NCBI RefSeq assembly: GCF_039542345.1
Contig: NZ_BAABHY010000001.1
Coordinates: forward strand, 186,001 to 250,000
Source of the DNA: Orbus sasakiae
GTDB taxonomy: Bacteria > Pseudomonadota > Gammaproteobacteria > Enterobacterales > Orbaceae
Length of the DNA: 64,000 nt
Direction of reading: 5' to 3'
Below are positions 17,077 to 28,700 of this stretch, one piece after another. Under the pieces are notes generated by a model that was not told the DNA's origin, made no database searches, and saw only the letters and a list, made by a program, of their open reading frames with translations. How positions within the stretch are numbered: position 1 is the first letter of the stretch; the number at the start of each line of letters is the position of its first letter. The position numbers were made by a program, and so were the translations under genes.

Positions 17077-18020
17077 AAATCGTGTTAGCCAATCCACGTG
17101 GTTTTTGTGCTGGCGTTGATCGTGCAATCAGTATTGTTGAACGCGCGATTGAATTGTTTGGTGCGCCAATTTATGTACGGCACGAAGTGGTACATAATCG
17201 TTATGTGGTTAATCGGCTAAAAGAGTTAGGGGCAATTTTTATTGAAGAGCTGAAAGATGTGCCAGATGGTGCAACGCTTATCTTTTCGGCACATGGCGTA
17301 TCTAAGGCGGTCAGAAATGAAGCCAAGGAACGTGGTTTAAAAGTCTTTGATGCAACCTGTCCGCTGGTAACAAAAGTGCATATGGAAGTTGCCAGAGCCA
17401 GTAATCGTGGTGAAGAGGTCATTTTAATTGGTCATGCTGGACATATCGAAGTAGAGGGCACGATGGGTCAATACAGTAATCCACAAGGTGGTATTTACCT
17501 TATTGAGTCGATTGATGATGTGTTTAAATTACGTGTGCATGATGAAAACTTTTTATGCTTCACAACTCAAACAACACTTTCGGTTGATGATACTGCTGAA
17601 GTGATTGACGCATTATATCAACGTTTTCCTAATATTCGTGGGCCACGTAAAAACGATATTTGCTATGCGACAACCAATCGGCAAGTTGCAGTTCGTGATC
17701 TTGCCAATAAAGCCGATGTGGTATTAGTGGTTGGTTCAAAAAACTCATCTAACTCCAATCGTCTTGCTGAATTAGCACGTCGCGAGGGAAAACCCGCTTA
17801 TTTAATTGATTTTAGTTCCGATATACAAGCTAAATGGCTTGATGGGGCGAAAGTGATTGGTGTCACGGCTGGCGCATCAGCACCGGAAGTCCTTGTCAAT
17901 GAAGTCGTTGAACATCTTAAAACGATGGGATGCCAGTCATTAGTTGAAATGGATGGTATTTTAGAAGATATTATTTTTGAGATTCCAAAAGCGTTGCGTA
18001 TTGATATTGTGCAAGACTAG
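17073..18020 (+). CDS. ispH: 4-hydroxy-3-methylbut-2-enyl diphosphate reductase
   Basis: The last enzyme of the MEP isoprenoid pathway, producing IPP and DMAPP; 315 residues. The iron-sulfur ligands Cys12, Cys96 and Cys197 fall at exactly the E. coli positions (NPRGFCAGVDRA, FDATCPLVTK, NDICYATTNRQ). It ends the ribF-ileS-lspA-ispH run and its 3' end overlaps the convergent ferredoxin gene by four bases. Confidence 0.97.
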   Translation: MKIVLANPRGFCAGVDRAISIVERAIELFGAPIYVRHEVVHNRYVVNRLKELGAIFIEELKDVPDGATLIFSAHGVSKAVRNEAKERGLKVFDATCPLVTKVHMEVARASNRGEEVILIGHAGHIEVEGTMGQYSNPQGGIYLIESIDDVFKLRVHDENFLCFTTQTTLSVDDTAEVIDALYQRFPNIRGPRKNDICYATTNRQVAVRDLANKADVVLVVGSKNSSNSNRLAELARREGKPAYLIDFSSDIQAKWLDGAKVIGVTAGASAPEVLVNEVVEHLKTMGCQSLVEMDGILEDIIFEIPKALRIDIVQD

Positions 18021-18271
18021 CGTGACTGTTTTAGCAGATCAAATTTAGCGATAAGCTCTTCTTGTGTTTCTTCATGCTCAGGGTCAGCAATAATCGCATT
18101 ACTGATCGGGCATACACGTTGGCAAGTTGAGTGATCGTAATACCCTACACATTCAGTACATTTTGCAGGATCGATCTGATAAGTGTCAAATCCCATAGTG
18201 ATTGCATCGTTAGGACATTCGGGTTCGCACATATCACAGTTGATACATTTTGATGTAATTTTTAAAGCCAT
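18017..18271 (-). CDS. yfhL: YfhL-type 2[4Fe-4S] ferredoxin
   Basis: An 84-residue ferredoxin of the YfhL/Alvin family. The first cluster motif is CINCDMCEPEC. The second is CTECVGYYDHSTCQRVC, with the extended spacing typical of this family, followed by an acidic helical C-terminus. It probably carries electrons in a biosynthetic or repair reaction; the partner is unknown. It is convergent with ispH. Confidence 0.9.
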   Translation of the reverse strand: MALKITSKCINCDMCEPECPNDAITMGFDTYQIDPAKCTECVGYYDHSTCQRVCPISNAIIADPEHEETQEELIAKFDLLKQSR

Positions 18272-18847
18272 AACTACTCCTGAAAATTCTTGAGCATTAT
18301 ACGTTGTTCTTTTTTTAGTTCAATGAGTTTGACTATAATCTTTTATTATCGAGAAGATGCATAATCCAATTTAATAAGATGTGCTGATTGGTAATGTAAA
18401 TGAATTTACCATTAAATGTAAATATATGTAAAATACATTAAGTTAATGTAAGTTTAAAAAATTAAAAAATAATCAAAATATGCTTTTTAACTTATCGTTA
18501 TCGATAAACCCTTTCACATCAATCCTTTGCTCGGTTTTGCTGAAAATAAAATCAAACTGTCTAAATTTTAACTCACCCTCATTATATTATTTATTTTCAA
18601 ATGATTATAAAAAAAGCTTTTATATTGGAATAAACGATCAATAAGATATTTTTAATAGTATTTAACTATTATTAATTTTGCAATTGATCGATATAAACGA
18701 TTTCTATTTCACCTTTTGTTCCTTGATAATTCTGAGGAATTCTGCTGGTTCAGCTGGGTAGCTATCTTGTGCTTAGTTATAAATGACAATTTTGTCATCT
18801 TAATTTCCAGTATTTATGATAATAAAATAAAGCGAATAGGAAAAACG
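18272..18847. promoter_or_regulatory. Long AT-rich upstream region of the surface-protein pair
   Basis: 576 bases without a convincing gene. They hold TATCGTTATCGATAAA-like palindromic sequence near 18496, the 15-mer ATCGATATAAACGAT at 18687-18701 (repeated downstream of the surface genes at 31111), and ATGACAA-TT-TTGTCAT at 18783-18798, a possible operator. An AGGAAAA ribosome site lies just before the ATG at 18848. This is probably a regulated promoter with a long leader. Confidence 0.45.
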
Positions 18848-21800
18848 ATGAAAAGACGCAATTGGTTGCGGCATATCCCAAGTTTGGGTATAGGCGCTTG
18901 TTTTTTGTTTGGTTCAAGTGTTGTATACAGTGAACTACAGCACATGAATCATATTTCTCCTCAAATGAGTGTAATCCAAGACAATTTCAACACCGAACAA
19001 AAACTGAATCTGAGTATTTATAATCCCCGTGTTAATCTCATGGCCAATGGTCAGTTTAGCCAGCCGATGGGGTTTTATGTTTACACGAATTACCCCGATA
19101 AAATCTCCCGCTACAGCATAACGATATATCACGCCAATGATAAAGACTTACTCTCCCCCCTTAAAACCTTTGATTTCACCGACATCAGTCCGTATGAAGC
19201 GCTGCTGTGGGATGGGGAGTGTGATGAGGGAAAAACGCTGTCGATTGACAGTCAATATCAAGCGATATTAACGGTAACCGCCCGCAATGGCCGACAAGAT
19301 ATCACCCGAGCGGTGAGTTTTACCACGCTGGGGTATGACACGGCGCAAATGAGTGATTTTGATGCCTACCTACCTATTTCAGATCAAACAATGGTTAATT
19401 TGCTAGACGCGCAATTAAGTTCGATACCTTACTTGTCTGAACAAACCCAAAATGGGCAAGTTGTACAAATTGTTGACCTAAGTAAATTAGCTGTAATGCC
19501 TCAACAGGAACAAGATCGTTTTTGGGGACATGTTCAGGTTATGACATCCGAGCAACGTGTTTCTTTAGCCACAACTCAATCAACCAAATCAATGATGACT
19601 CCATCACAGATACCAGCGCGTTATACACCTTTTCTACGCGGCCGCTTAAAGGTGAGCAACGAAATTCCGGGTTTTGGCATTAATCAAATGGATAATCAGG
19701 GGATTGTGGCTGCGGCGACAGACCGTAAGGTGGTGCTGCAGCTCAGTGGGCTGTATGGTCTTGAGGGATTGATGCTTAATAATGAGCCACTGGTGGTCGA
19801 TAGTCAGGGACGGGCGGTGCGGGAAGTGATTTTAGCGCCGGGTGAGTACACCTTTAACCTGCGCTGGACGGATGATGCGGGTACGGTGCAGACACAGACC
19901 GAGACGTTGGTGATAGAGAAGACCAATGAGGTGTTCTTTGTCGGGCTGGCGGAAGTCACGTATGCGCAGAATAATGTCAGTGGCACAGGTCAATCAATAC
20001 TACAAGATGCGGACGCCCATCACTACAGCGGCAAAGGCAGCTGGGATGGCCGGGTGGCGTTCTATTTGAAAGGGAACTATGACGAGGTGCGGGTGACCGC
20101 GCATTTGGATACCACCGAGACGAAGCTGGCAGATGCCTTTGGGCGGCTGGGTGATAAAGACCCGACACGCTTTGCGCGAGAGCTTGACCCACAGGCTTAC
20201 TACCCGATATACGGTGATGATTCGACGGTAGAGAATGATGTTGATACGCAGGGCAAGTTCTATGTGAAGCTTGAAAAAGGCAAAAGCTATGCACTGTGGG
20301 GCAACTTTAACACCCAGATGACGGGCACGGCGTATTCGGACTTTAACCGCAGTTTGTATGGGGCAAAGCTGTATCATGAGAGTGAGAATACCACCAAGTT
20401 TGGCGACACGAAGAGTTACCTGACGGTATTTGGCTCAACCGGTGAAACCCGCGGTAGCCACAATGAGTTCAGTTCAACGGGCGGCAGCCTTTACTATTTA
20501 AAGCACCAACGGGTGACCGAGGGCAGCTTAAAACTGTCGGTTGAGATTCGTGACCGTAACACTGGACGGGTCTTAAGCACGCAGGCGTTAAGTGAAGGCA
20601 CGGATTATGAAATCGATAACTTCCAGGGTCGGGTGTTACTCAGTACGCCGTTACCGATGACCGCTAGTGTGGGCAGTGGCAGCAGCATTATTGCCGGTGG
20701 TCAGCTGCTGGGCGGGGATAATGTGTGGTTAATTGCTGAGTATGAGTACTACTCAGATGGCTTTGATATGGACGGGCAAAAAGTGTATGGCGCACGGGGT
20801 TATGGCTGGTTAAATGACCATATCCGTTTAGGGGGTAGCTATGTGCATGAAGAGCAAGCCGGCGGTGAGGCGTATGAGCTGCAAGGGCTTGATGTGACAT
20901 TACGGCCACTTAAAGGCACGCACACACAGCTGGAGTATGCGATGAGTGATGCGTCAAACAGCGATATCTTTGTGTCAAGCAATGGCGGTCTGGGGTTTAG
21001 TCAGGTGACGTTATCGGGCAGCACGAAAGGGGCCGCTTGGGGTGTGCGTCAGGCGATAGATTTTAATGAGTATGTTGACGGTGATGTGCCACTGACATTT
21101 GACGGTTACTTCTCCCGTAAGCAGGCGGGATTCTCGTCGTTTTCAACGGCACGTGACAGTGACTTAACCGAGTGGGGCGGCACGCTGCGCTATGACTTTG
21201 AGCAAGATAAGAAAGGGCTATTAGTCAGTTACAGTTATGAAGAGGATAAAGGGCGTCATTTAGAGAAGATAGCGCGGGCCCAGTACTTTAGCCAGCTGAC
21301 GGAAATGTTCAGCGGGGCACTTGAGCTGCAAGACCGCCGGGAGAACAACTATACCCATGCTGGTGAGACTAAAGAGCTCTTGGCGGCGGTGAAAGTGGAA
21401 GCGACGTTGTTTGATGGACGGGATAAGGCCTATGTGATACAGCAGGCGACGGTGCGTAAGTCGGGTGATATCAGTGACAACAACAAGACGACGTTAGGGT
21501 ATCAGTCACAGGTGATGCCGAGCTTGAGTTTAGGGGGTGAAGTGTTTGGTTCAAACCGCGGCGCGGGCGGCGGGGTGAATGCGGTGTGGGATGTGAATGA
21601 GCGCGCAAGCCTTTACACCAAAGTGATAAATGATGTGGACTCCAATGCGGGGCGAGGCATTACCACGACAGTCGGTCAGAAGATGAAGGCAACTAGCGAG
21701 CTGGATATTTACAGTGAGAAGCAGTTCAAGTCACAAAGCACTGAGCGCAGCACATCTGATGTGTATGGGGTGAGTTATAAGCCGACATCGTCACAGACGA

Positions 21801-22639
21801 TAGAGGCGTCTTACAGCACCGGTCAGGTCAATAGCCGTCATCAAGGTAGCACCAACTTAACGGGAGACGACGGCACGAAGCGGGATGTGTATCTGGTGGG
21901 GTATGGTTATAAAGATGAGCGTTACCAGTGGCGCAGCAAAGTGGAGTACCGCTTTGAGCGCAGTGAAAAGGAGCACATCCGTCAGTGGGTCTCAACGAAC
22001 CGGGGTAAAACGATAGTCAGTGAGAACTGGAGTTGGCTGGGTCAGTTTGACATGGCCAATACACAAGGTGATACGAAGGCTGATAATGCGGTGGTGAGTG
22101 ATTATCTGGAGGCGGCGGTGGGCTTTGCATACCGACCACAGTGGATTAACAACCTGAACGTATTTGGTAAGGTGACGTATGTGCGAGGGGTTGACCCCAG
22201 TGACCAGCTGATAGCCAATACCAGCAGTAGTCGCAGTGTGAGTTACCAGCAGGTGGAGTATGACCAAAAGAGTTGGGTGTGGTCACTTGAAGGAGTGTAT
22301 GAGTGGAGCCAATATTGGGAGACGGCATTTAAGGCGGCACATCGTCAGGGTCACTTGCGCTATAAAGGTGAGAGTGAGTGGTTTAGTTCGGGGGCCAGCT
22401 TGTATGCAGCACGCATCAACTTTAAGTATGCGGACTTTGAATACCAAATTGAGGGGCGCACCTTGCGCACAAGCCTTGCGGATGACCATAAAGACGGGGT
22501 GGTGCTAAGTGTGTACCGCCATCTTGGTGACAATGCCAAGCTAGGGGTGGGGTATAACTTTACCGATTACAACGACAACTTAACGCACATGAACTACAAC
22601 GCCCATGGCTGGTTTATTAACGTGGTGGGGAGCTTTTGA
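18848..22639 (+). CDS. Large outer-membrane beta-barrel protein of a surface-protein pair
   Basis: A 1263-residue exported protein of unknown function. The ATG at 18848 follows AGGAAAAA and begins a signal peptide (KRRNWLRHIPSLGIGACFLF). Residues about 50-160 look like an Ig-like domain, and about 260-350 another beta-domain (LAPGEYTFNLRWTDDAG). From about residue 400 onward alternating aromatic and polar strands suggest a long outer-membrane barrel, and the chain ends in Phe (WFINVVGSF), the usual barrel-assembly signal. It lacks a TonB box or plug. Its stop overlaps the frame of the next gene, so the two are coupled. Base composition shifts sharply inside the gene: about 19360-19640 is AT-rich, while the rest is much richer in G+C. 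It may anchor or help surface display of the giant partner (inference). Confidence 0.75.
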   Translation: MKRRNWLRHIPSLGIGACFLFGSSVVYSELQHMNHISPQMSVIQDNFNTEQKLNLSIYNPRVNLMANGQFSQPMGFYVYTNYPDKISRYSITIYHANDKDLLSPLKTFDFTDISPYEALLWDGECDEGKTLSIDSQYQAILTVTARNGRQDITRAVSFTTLGYDTAQMSDFDAYLPISDQTMVNLLDAQLSSIPYLSEQTQNGQVVQIVDLSKLAVMPQQEQDRFWGHVQVMTSEQRVSLATTQSTKSMMTPSQIPARYTPFLRGRLKVSNEIPGFGINQMDNQGIVAAATDRKVVLQLSGLYGLEGLMLNNEPLVVDSQGRAVREVILAPGEYTFNLRWTDDAGTVQTQTETLVIEKTNEVFFVGLAEVTYAQNNVSGTGQSILQDADAHHYSGKGSWDGRVAFYLKGNYDEVRVTAHLDTTETKLADAFGRLGDKDPTRFARELDPQAYYPIYGDDSTVENDVDTQGKFYVKLEKGKSYALWGNFNTQMTGTAYSDFNRSLYGAKLYHESENTTKFGDTKSYLTVFGSTGETRGSHNEFSSTGGSLYYLKHQRVTEGSLKLSVEIRDRNTGRVLSTQALSEGTDYEIDNFQGRVLLSTPLPMTASVGSGSSIIAGGQLLGGDNVWLIAEYEYYSDGFDMDGQKVYGARGYGWLNDHIRLGGSYVHEEQAGGEAYELQGLDVTLRPLKGTHTQLEYAMSDASNSDIFVSSNGGLGFSQVTLSGSTKGAAWGVRQAIDFNEYVDGDVPLTFDGYFSRKQAGFSSFSTARDSDLTEWGGTLRYDFEQDKKGLLVSYSYEEDKGRHLEKIARAQYFSQLTEMFSGALELQDRRENNYTHAGETKELLAAVKVEATLFDGRDKAYVIQQATVRKSGDISDNNKTTLGYQSQVMPSLSLGGEVFGSNRGAGGGVNAVWDVNERASLYTKVINDVDSNAGRGITTTVGQKMKATSELDIYSEKQFKSQSTERSTSDVYGVSYKPTSSQTIEASYSTGQVNSRHQGSTNLTGDDGTKRDVYLVGYGYKDERYQWRSKVEYRFERSEKEHIRQWVSTNRGKTIVSENWSWLGQFDMANTQGDTKADNAVVSDYLEAAVGFAYRPQWINNLNVFGKVTYVRGVDPSDQLIANTSSSRSVSYQQVEYDQKSWVWSLEGVYEWSQYWETAFKAAHRQGHLRYKGESEWFSSGASLYAARINFKYADFEYQIEGRTLRTSLADDHKDGVVLSVYRHLGDNAKLGVGYNFTDYNDNLTHMNYNAHGWFINVVGSF

Positions 22640-22746
22640 TGAGCGGAATACTGACACACACTGTGCCTTTGGTGGCAGCTAGCGAGAGCGGGAAAGCAAA
22701 CACAAACGCAAAAGCAAAAAAATTACGCTTATCGGGAGACGGGATA

Positions 22747-25700
22747 ATGCGACACAATACAGATAATAAGAAAGCAGTGATGATGAAACGATGGATTAAG
22801 GGGGGTGTGAGAGCCCTGACGCTGGGACTGATGATGAGCACAAGTGCTTTAGCCGCACCACTCTCAGGTAAGGTCTTTTTGGATTATGATAATACCCAAA
22901 CAAACACCAATGCACCTTTAGCAGGGTTAACCGTTGAATTACTAGATAGTTCAGGTACCTCATTAAGTACTCCAGTAATAACCACAACGTCTGTTGATGG
23001 TAGCTATACCTTTAGTACCCCTACACTAGGTAGTTTTAAAGTTAAAGCACAAACAAGTCACGATGAAAGCGAAATGATAACGGTTTCTGTGACGGGGGCC
23101 AGTGGTATTTCTGGTCAGAATGTCTTTTTAAAAGGTAAAGGTGGTGATATTCGTTTACAAATTAAAGATGCTGATTCTTCCGGTGTCAAGACTATTCCCG
23201 TTACACTTTCTGTATCAGGCTACCCTAGTATGCATCTGGCAACTGACTTATCTGGCTATATCAATATTCAAAATACACTGATGAATGTGAGTTATACAGC
23301 TAAAGTTTTACCATCAGATATTGTTGATGATATGACAAATACAAAAAAATATGCATTATGGGATGCTACGTTAGCAAATAGTAATAATCAATATATTGAT
23401 GAAATTGTGTTTGCTATGTTAGGTAATGATCAATCCGGCTCATTTAATGTCCGTGAACGTAATGATTGGGGGGCTGATGGTATTGTCGCTGTCGATCAGG
23501 ATGATGATGGCAGTTATTCTGCGGCAAGTGATACGGGTGCATCTGGCATGAAGGTTGAGGTTTACTATTCTGGAACAACAACCAAAGTTTTAGGATCATC
23601 GACGATTACGACCGGCGATGATGGTAAGTATAACTTTAAATATTTGCCATTAGGTAACTATGACGTAGCTGTGACGAATATTAGTAATCCTTATTTACCT
23701 GTCACACCTGCTAGTGGAAGCTTTACAGTTACATCTACCACCGGTAATCCGACCGCAATTAACTTTTTGGTTAAAGTTGATCCTAATGATACGACGCTTG
23801 CGAGTATAAGTGGTTATGTGTTTGCGTTAGCGTCTGACCAATTTCCTCAATTAGGCCCAGATAGTGGAAATACAGGTAATACTAGACCAGCTACCGCGAG
23901 CACGCGTTTTGCTACTACAGTTAACCTCTATCAATACGATGGTACAAATTGGAAGCTCTATTCAACTCAGACATCAAAATCAGCAAACGGTGCTTATGGA
24001 TTTAGAGGATTAACCAAAGGTAAAGATTATAAAGTTGAAATAACCGAATCGGGTATTAATACCGCTCAATATGTATTTGTTGGTGATACTGATGGTAAAT
24101 CGACTTCAACTTCTTCATCCTCATTAAGTAGCCATAAAGGAAAAGTTACTCTCAGCAATGGCAACCAAGCCAATATTGCTCCTCGAGAAATTATTATCAC
24201 TGGATTAAATAGTACAAAAATAGATCAAAACTTTTGGTATTCAGGCATTGGTATATCAAAATTATATGTCACTGATTATATGTACAATGCTGATAATAAT
24301 ATCAACTGGGGTGGGAATAGAAATGGATTGACGGGGAGTACTGCTGCGGCTTATATGAAAGGGACATTTTATGAAGAAGATGGTATTACACCTGCTACAA
24401 AATTAGATTCTACACCGCTAATTGCTTCTTATCTTTCAGGCCCTGATGGCTATGGCTATATTGGACGAATTGATAGTGCTTCCGATCATGGAGGTATTTA
24501 TTATTTTAAATTAGATGAATATGATTCTGACTATTTAACTATTGCATCGGCAAATTACTTTGTCCGTTCAGCGCTTAATGGTACATATAGCTCAAACAGT
24601 GGTTCAGGTAATATTACGTTTCGAGGTAAAACACCAAATAATGTATCGGGTTATGTTTATTTAAACAAAAGTCATCCTGGTACAACCGGTTCATATGATC
24701 CAAATATTGATAGTCCTATCAATGCTATTCGAGTTAGTTTAGCTCGTAAACAAGTGTCAACCGGTGTATGGCAAGGGATTACAACTTATGCCACGAATAC
24801 CAATGGTGCATATAATTTTACTAATTTACCGGATGGTGAGTACCGTATAACCGTCAGTAATCAATTTGGTTCAATCAGTAATGTTACCGCAGATGATGTC
24901 ACCTTTGAAAATAATGATCAAAACGTGACAGCTCAAACTTCAGCTGCAAACTCTTATCTTTATGTCAATTTATCGGGCGGGCAGACGATTAATAATGATA
25001 CTAACTTTTGGTTAAAGCTAAAACAAAATGATTATGTTATTCGTGGCACGGTATATTTAGATACTCGATATTCCGATAAGGTTATTCAGCAAGGTCAGCC
25101 AAATAATGAGAATGACTTAACATTGTTTGACGCAACGGTTCTGCTTTGTTCGCAAGGTGATAGTAGCGATTGTACCATTGGTGGTGCTAATTATCTCAGT
25201 CATAAAACCACAACGGTCAATGGCAAATATGAATTTACGGGAACGACAGATGGTATAACGGCCGGTGTTAATTATATGGTGAAAGTGTTACGTACAGGGA
25301 CAACACCCGTTACCAATAGTGCAAAAGATTTGTTTCCAACTTATATCGTGAACTTTACGGAAATCGATGTTCCGGTTACAAAGAACTTTTTAATGCAAGG
25401 AAAAGGCGTATTTAGCGGTCACCCAGTAAATGATTTTAATGGGGATCGAGCTTATGCTGGGGCAGGTACTGCCGAAAATGGAGGTGGTCGTTTCAAATTT
25501 TATTATTGGGATGGTAGTACCTATCAATATTGGGGAGCCGCCGGCCATTATTATAATAATTTTGAGTTAAGATCCTTACCTGAAGGAAAGTATAAGCTAG
25601 TACACGATGTCAATTTAAGTGGTTACCTTGATATTGCTGATTCAGATCCTTCGAGTAATGCTGGAACCATTGAATTTGAAGTCTTATCAGATGGAGCAAT

Positions 25701-28700
25701 TGCCGACGGTTTGGGGAGTTATAACCGATTTTATTTTCAGGCTGGAGTGTTAAATGTAACTGAAGCTGTATCTGGACACATTTATTTAGATGTATCTGGA
25801 AATGGTATAAAAGATGATAAATCAATTGCATTGACCAGCAGTGAATTAAATAGCGGTATTTCTGTTGAAGGATTTTTTACACCACGTCTTTATCCAAACT
25901 ATTTTATTGCTGGGACAGAGAATATCATTTTGGCCGATCCAGATTTTATTGATAGTAATGTTTCAACAAACGGTCGATTTTCTTATACTGCAGCGAATTC
26001 TACCCGTGGTGATAAATTGTATATGACAAATGCATTATTACAATTAAAGGGGTTAGATACATCAAAATTTGAATTAGTGGCTAACAGTAGCCAAAGTAAA
26101 GGTAGTTATTTACCAAGTCTAGTCACGAATAGTTTAGATTTTATTCAAGTTACATCAACATCTGGTGGGGCGCCAGATCAATATTGGTTAGTAAAACTAA
26201 AAAATAATACCAAAATTAGTGGCCAGCTGTTTTACGATATTAATGATGATGCCAACTATATCCCAGCCGATGGTGACAGTCCGGTTGGCGGTGTGAGGGT
26301 TGAATTATGGAAGGCCGGAAGTCTCTATACTTACACAACGTCAAATGACAATGGTGAATATGAGTTTAGCAATCTATTTGATAGTAATTATGATATTAAA
26401 GTGACGACAACCGGAGTACCAAGTGGTTATGAGTTAAAAAGTGCAGAGACGATTAATGGTATCAGTATTGCTAACGCGACAGCCCCAATAGTCAGTGGTA
26501 TTGATTTTATTTTTAAGAAGACAGGTGATGCTTCAATTTCCGGTAATGTCATGATTGATATTAACAATAATGGTGTCGTTGATATCAATTTTAGTAAAAC
26601 GGGAGATTTAGCTGTTGAGGACGTAACAATCGAACTGCATAAAAATAGTGTATCGACAATACCTTATAAAACAGTTAAAACCAATGCTAAAGGTTATTAT
26701 AGTTTTAGTGGTATTGATCTTAATGCTAACTACATCGTAAAAATGGTCACACCAAGTGGTTATGGTGTGATTAAAAATGCAAATGGTGTGGCGACAGATA
26801 CATTATCAGCAATTACAATTGGGGAAACGCCGATATCAGCATCAAACCAATATTTTCTTCTTGCGGGAGGGTCAAACAGTAATCCTACCGCGGGTAACAC
26901 AAGCAGTAGTGCGATTAATAGTGGTATAGCCGGTCAAACATTAATTGATGATGGTGTGAATACTGCAATGGCGAATGTTTTATTAGGATTGATCGATGGT
27001 AATGGCATCGAAATTGCCCGTCAAATCAGTGATAGCAGCGGTTATTATCATTTTTATAATTTACCCAGTGATACCTATAAAATTAATGTAATCAGTTCTC
27101 CTACTGGTTATGCAATTGTCAAAAATGCCGATGGAACAACACAACCACTAGATATTTTATCTGGTATTACTTTAACCACGTCAGGTTCTAACAGTAAAAA
27201 CTTTTGGTATAAGACGGCTAGTGCTGAGGGGATTCAAGGTAAAGTATATGTCGACTTTGCCGATGCCAGTATCTCAACAACTTCACTTGATAGTCATGCT
27301 CACTTAATCGGTAACAGCAATGCCGTAACGGTTGAACTTTATGATGGCATCGGGGCAACAGGTACTAAACTGATGACCACGACGACCGTCAATGGTGTAT
27401 ATCAATTCCCGAACTTGATATTTGGTACTGGGGTAGACTATTCAGTAAAAATTGATATGTCAAATATCACTGACTATGCGTTTAAATTAAGTAAAAGTGG
27501 TAGTGGCTCAACTAATGTAGTTATTGATGTAGCAAATCTACCATCGGCCGGCTCAACGGATAACCATTATCTGGTGAAAGGTAAACAAAAAATCACGGGT
27601 GATGTGTGGGTCGATGTTGATGGTGATTTAATTAAAGGAACAGCCGGTAATTTGTTAAATGGCGTGACAGTGAAACTGGAGTATAAAGCACCGGGCGCAT
27701 CAGCTTACAGTACACTCAAGACGACCACAACAGCGAATGCATCTTCTTTAGATGGTCAATACAGCTTTACGGCGTTACCCAAAGGGACGGACTATAAAGT
27801 AACGGTAGACAATACCTCTGCGGTGTTGGCAGGAACGTCATTGATTCCATCAAGTGGTATCGGTAGTATTGCGGGCAATACCAATACGTTTGAGACAACG
27901 GGGCTATCGGCAGATGTCACCGGACAAAGTACCGCTTACAGATACAATGGCAAGGTGAGTGGTCAATTTATTGTCGATATCGACGGCAATGGAGCAAGAA
28001 GTGCGGTAGATACCCACTTTGCTGGTGTGGCGTTAACGTTAAAAGCGACCATCAATGGCGTAATGATAACCAAAACAGCGATAACGGACACTGACGGTAA
28101 ATTCAGCATTGATAACTTACCGATAGGGAACTGGAGTTTAGATGTTGCGCCGACAGCCAGTCAGACGATGACGAACTGGGGCAGTTATACGTTAAGTTAC
28201 AGCAAAAACAGTGCAGGAACCAAAGTGACGGGTAGTACGGCGCTGCCATTGACGATGGCGATTACGGCCAGCGATCCCACTTTTGCTAATCTTGAGGTCG
28301 CGTATAAAGGTGGGGCTAAAATCAGTGGTTATGTGGTGCTTGATGTTGACCCGACAGATGGTATCCATGCGGTAAATGGGACGGATACACCAGTGACGGG
28401 ACTAACGATGACATTAAGTTCGGATACTGCGGGCTTTGTGAGTCGCACGGTAACAACGGACAGTAATGGTTACTATGAGTTTACGGATTTAAGTATTCAT
28501 ACGTATAAAGTCAGTGTGGATTCAACCAATCCGCAGTTAGCGGGTCATCTGATTAGTTTTGACCCGTTATCAACAGCGACGAGTACGAGTAGCAGCAGTA
28601 GTGTTAACTTAGTGGTCAGTGCTGCAAACAGTGACTTGACCACTCAAGACTTTGGTTACAAGAGTAGTGGGGGATTGAGCGGTTATATTTATCGTGATAT

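Noticed and set aside
19977..22508. Long antisense open frames inside the barrel gene
   Set aside because: They arise from the G+C-rich codons of the sense gene, have no ribosome sites, and show low-complexity translations.
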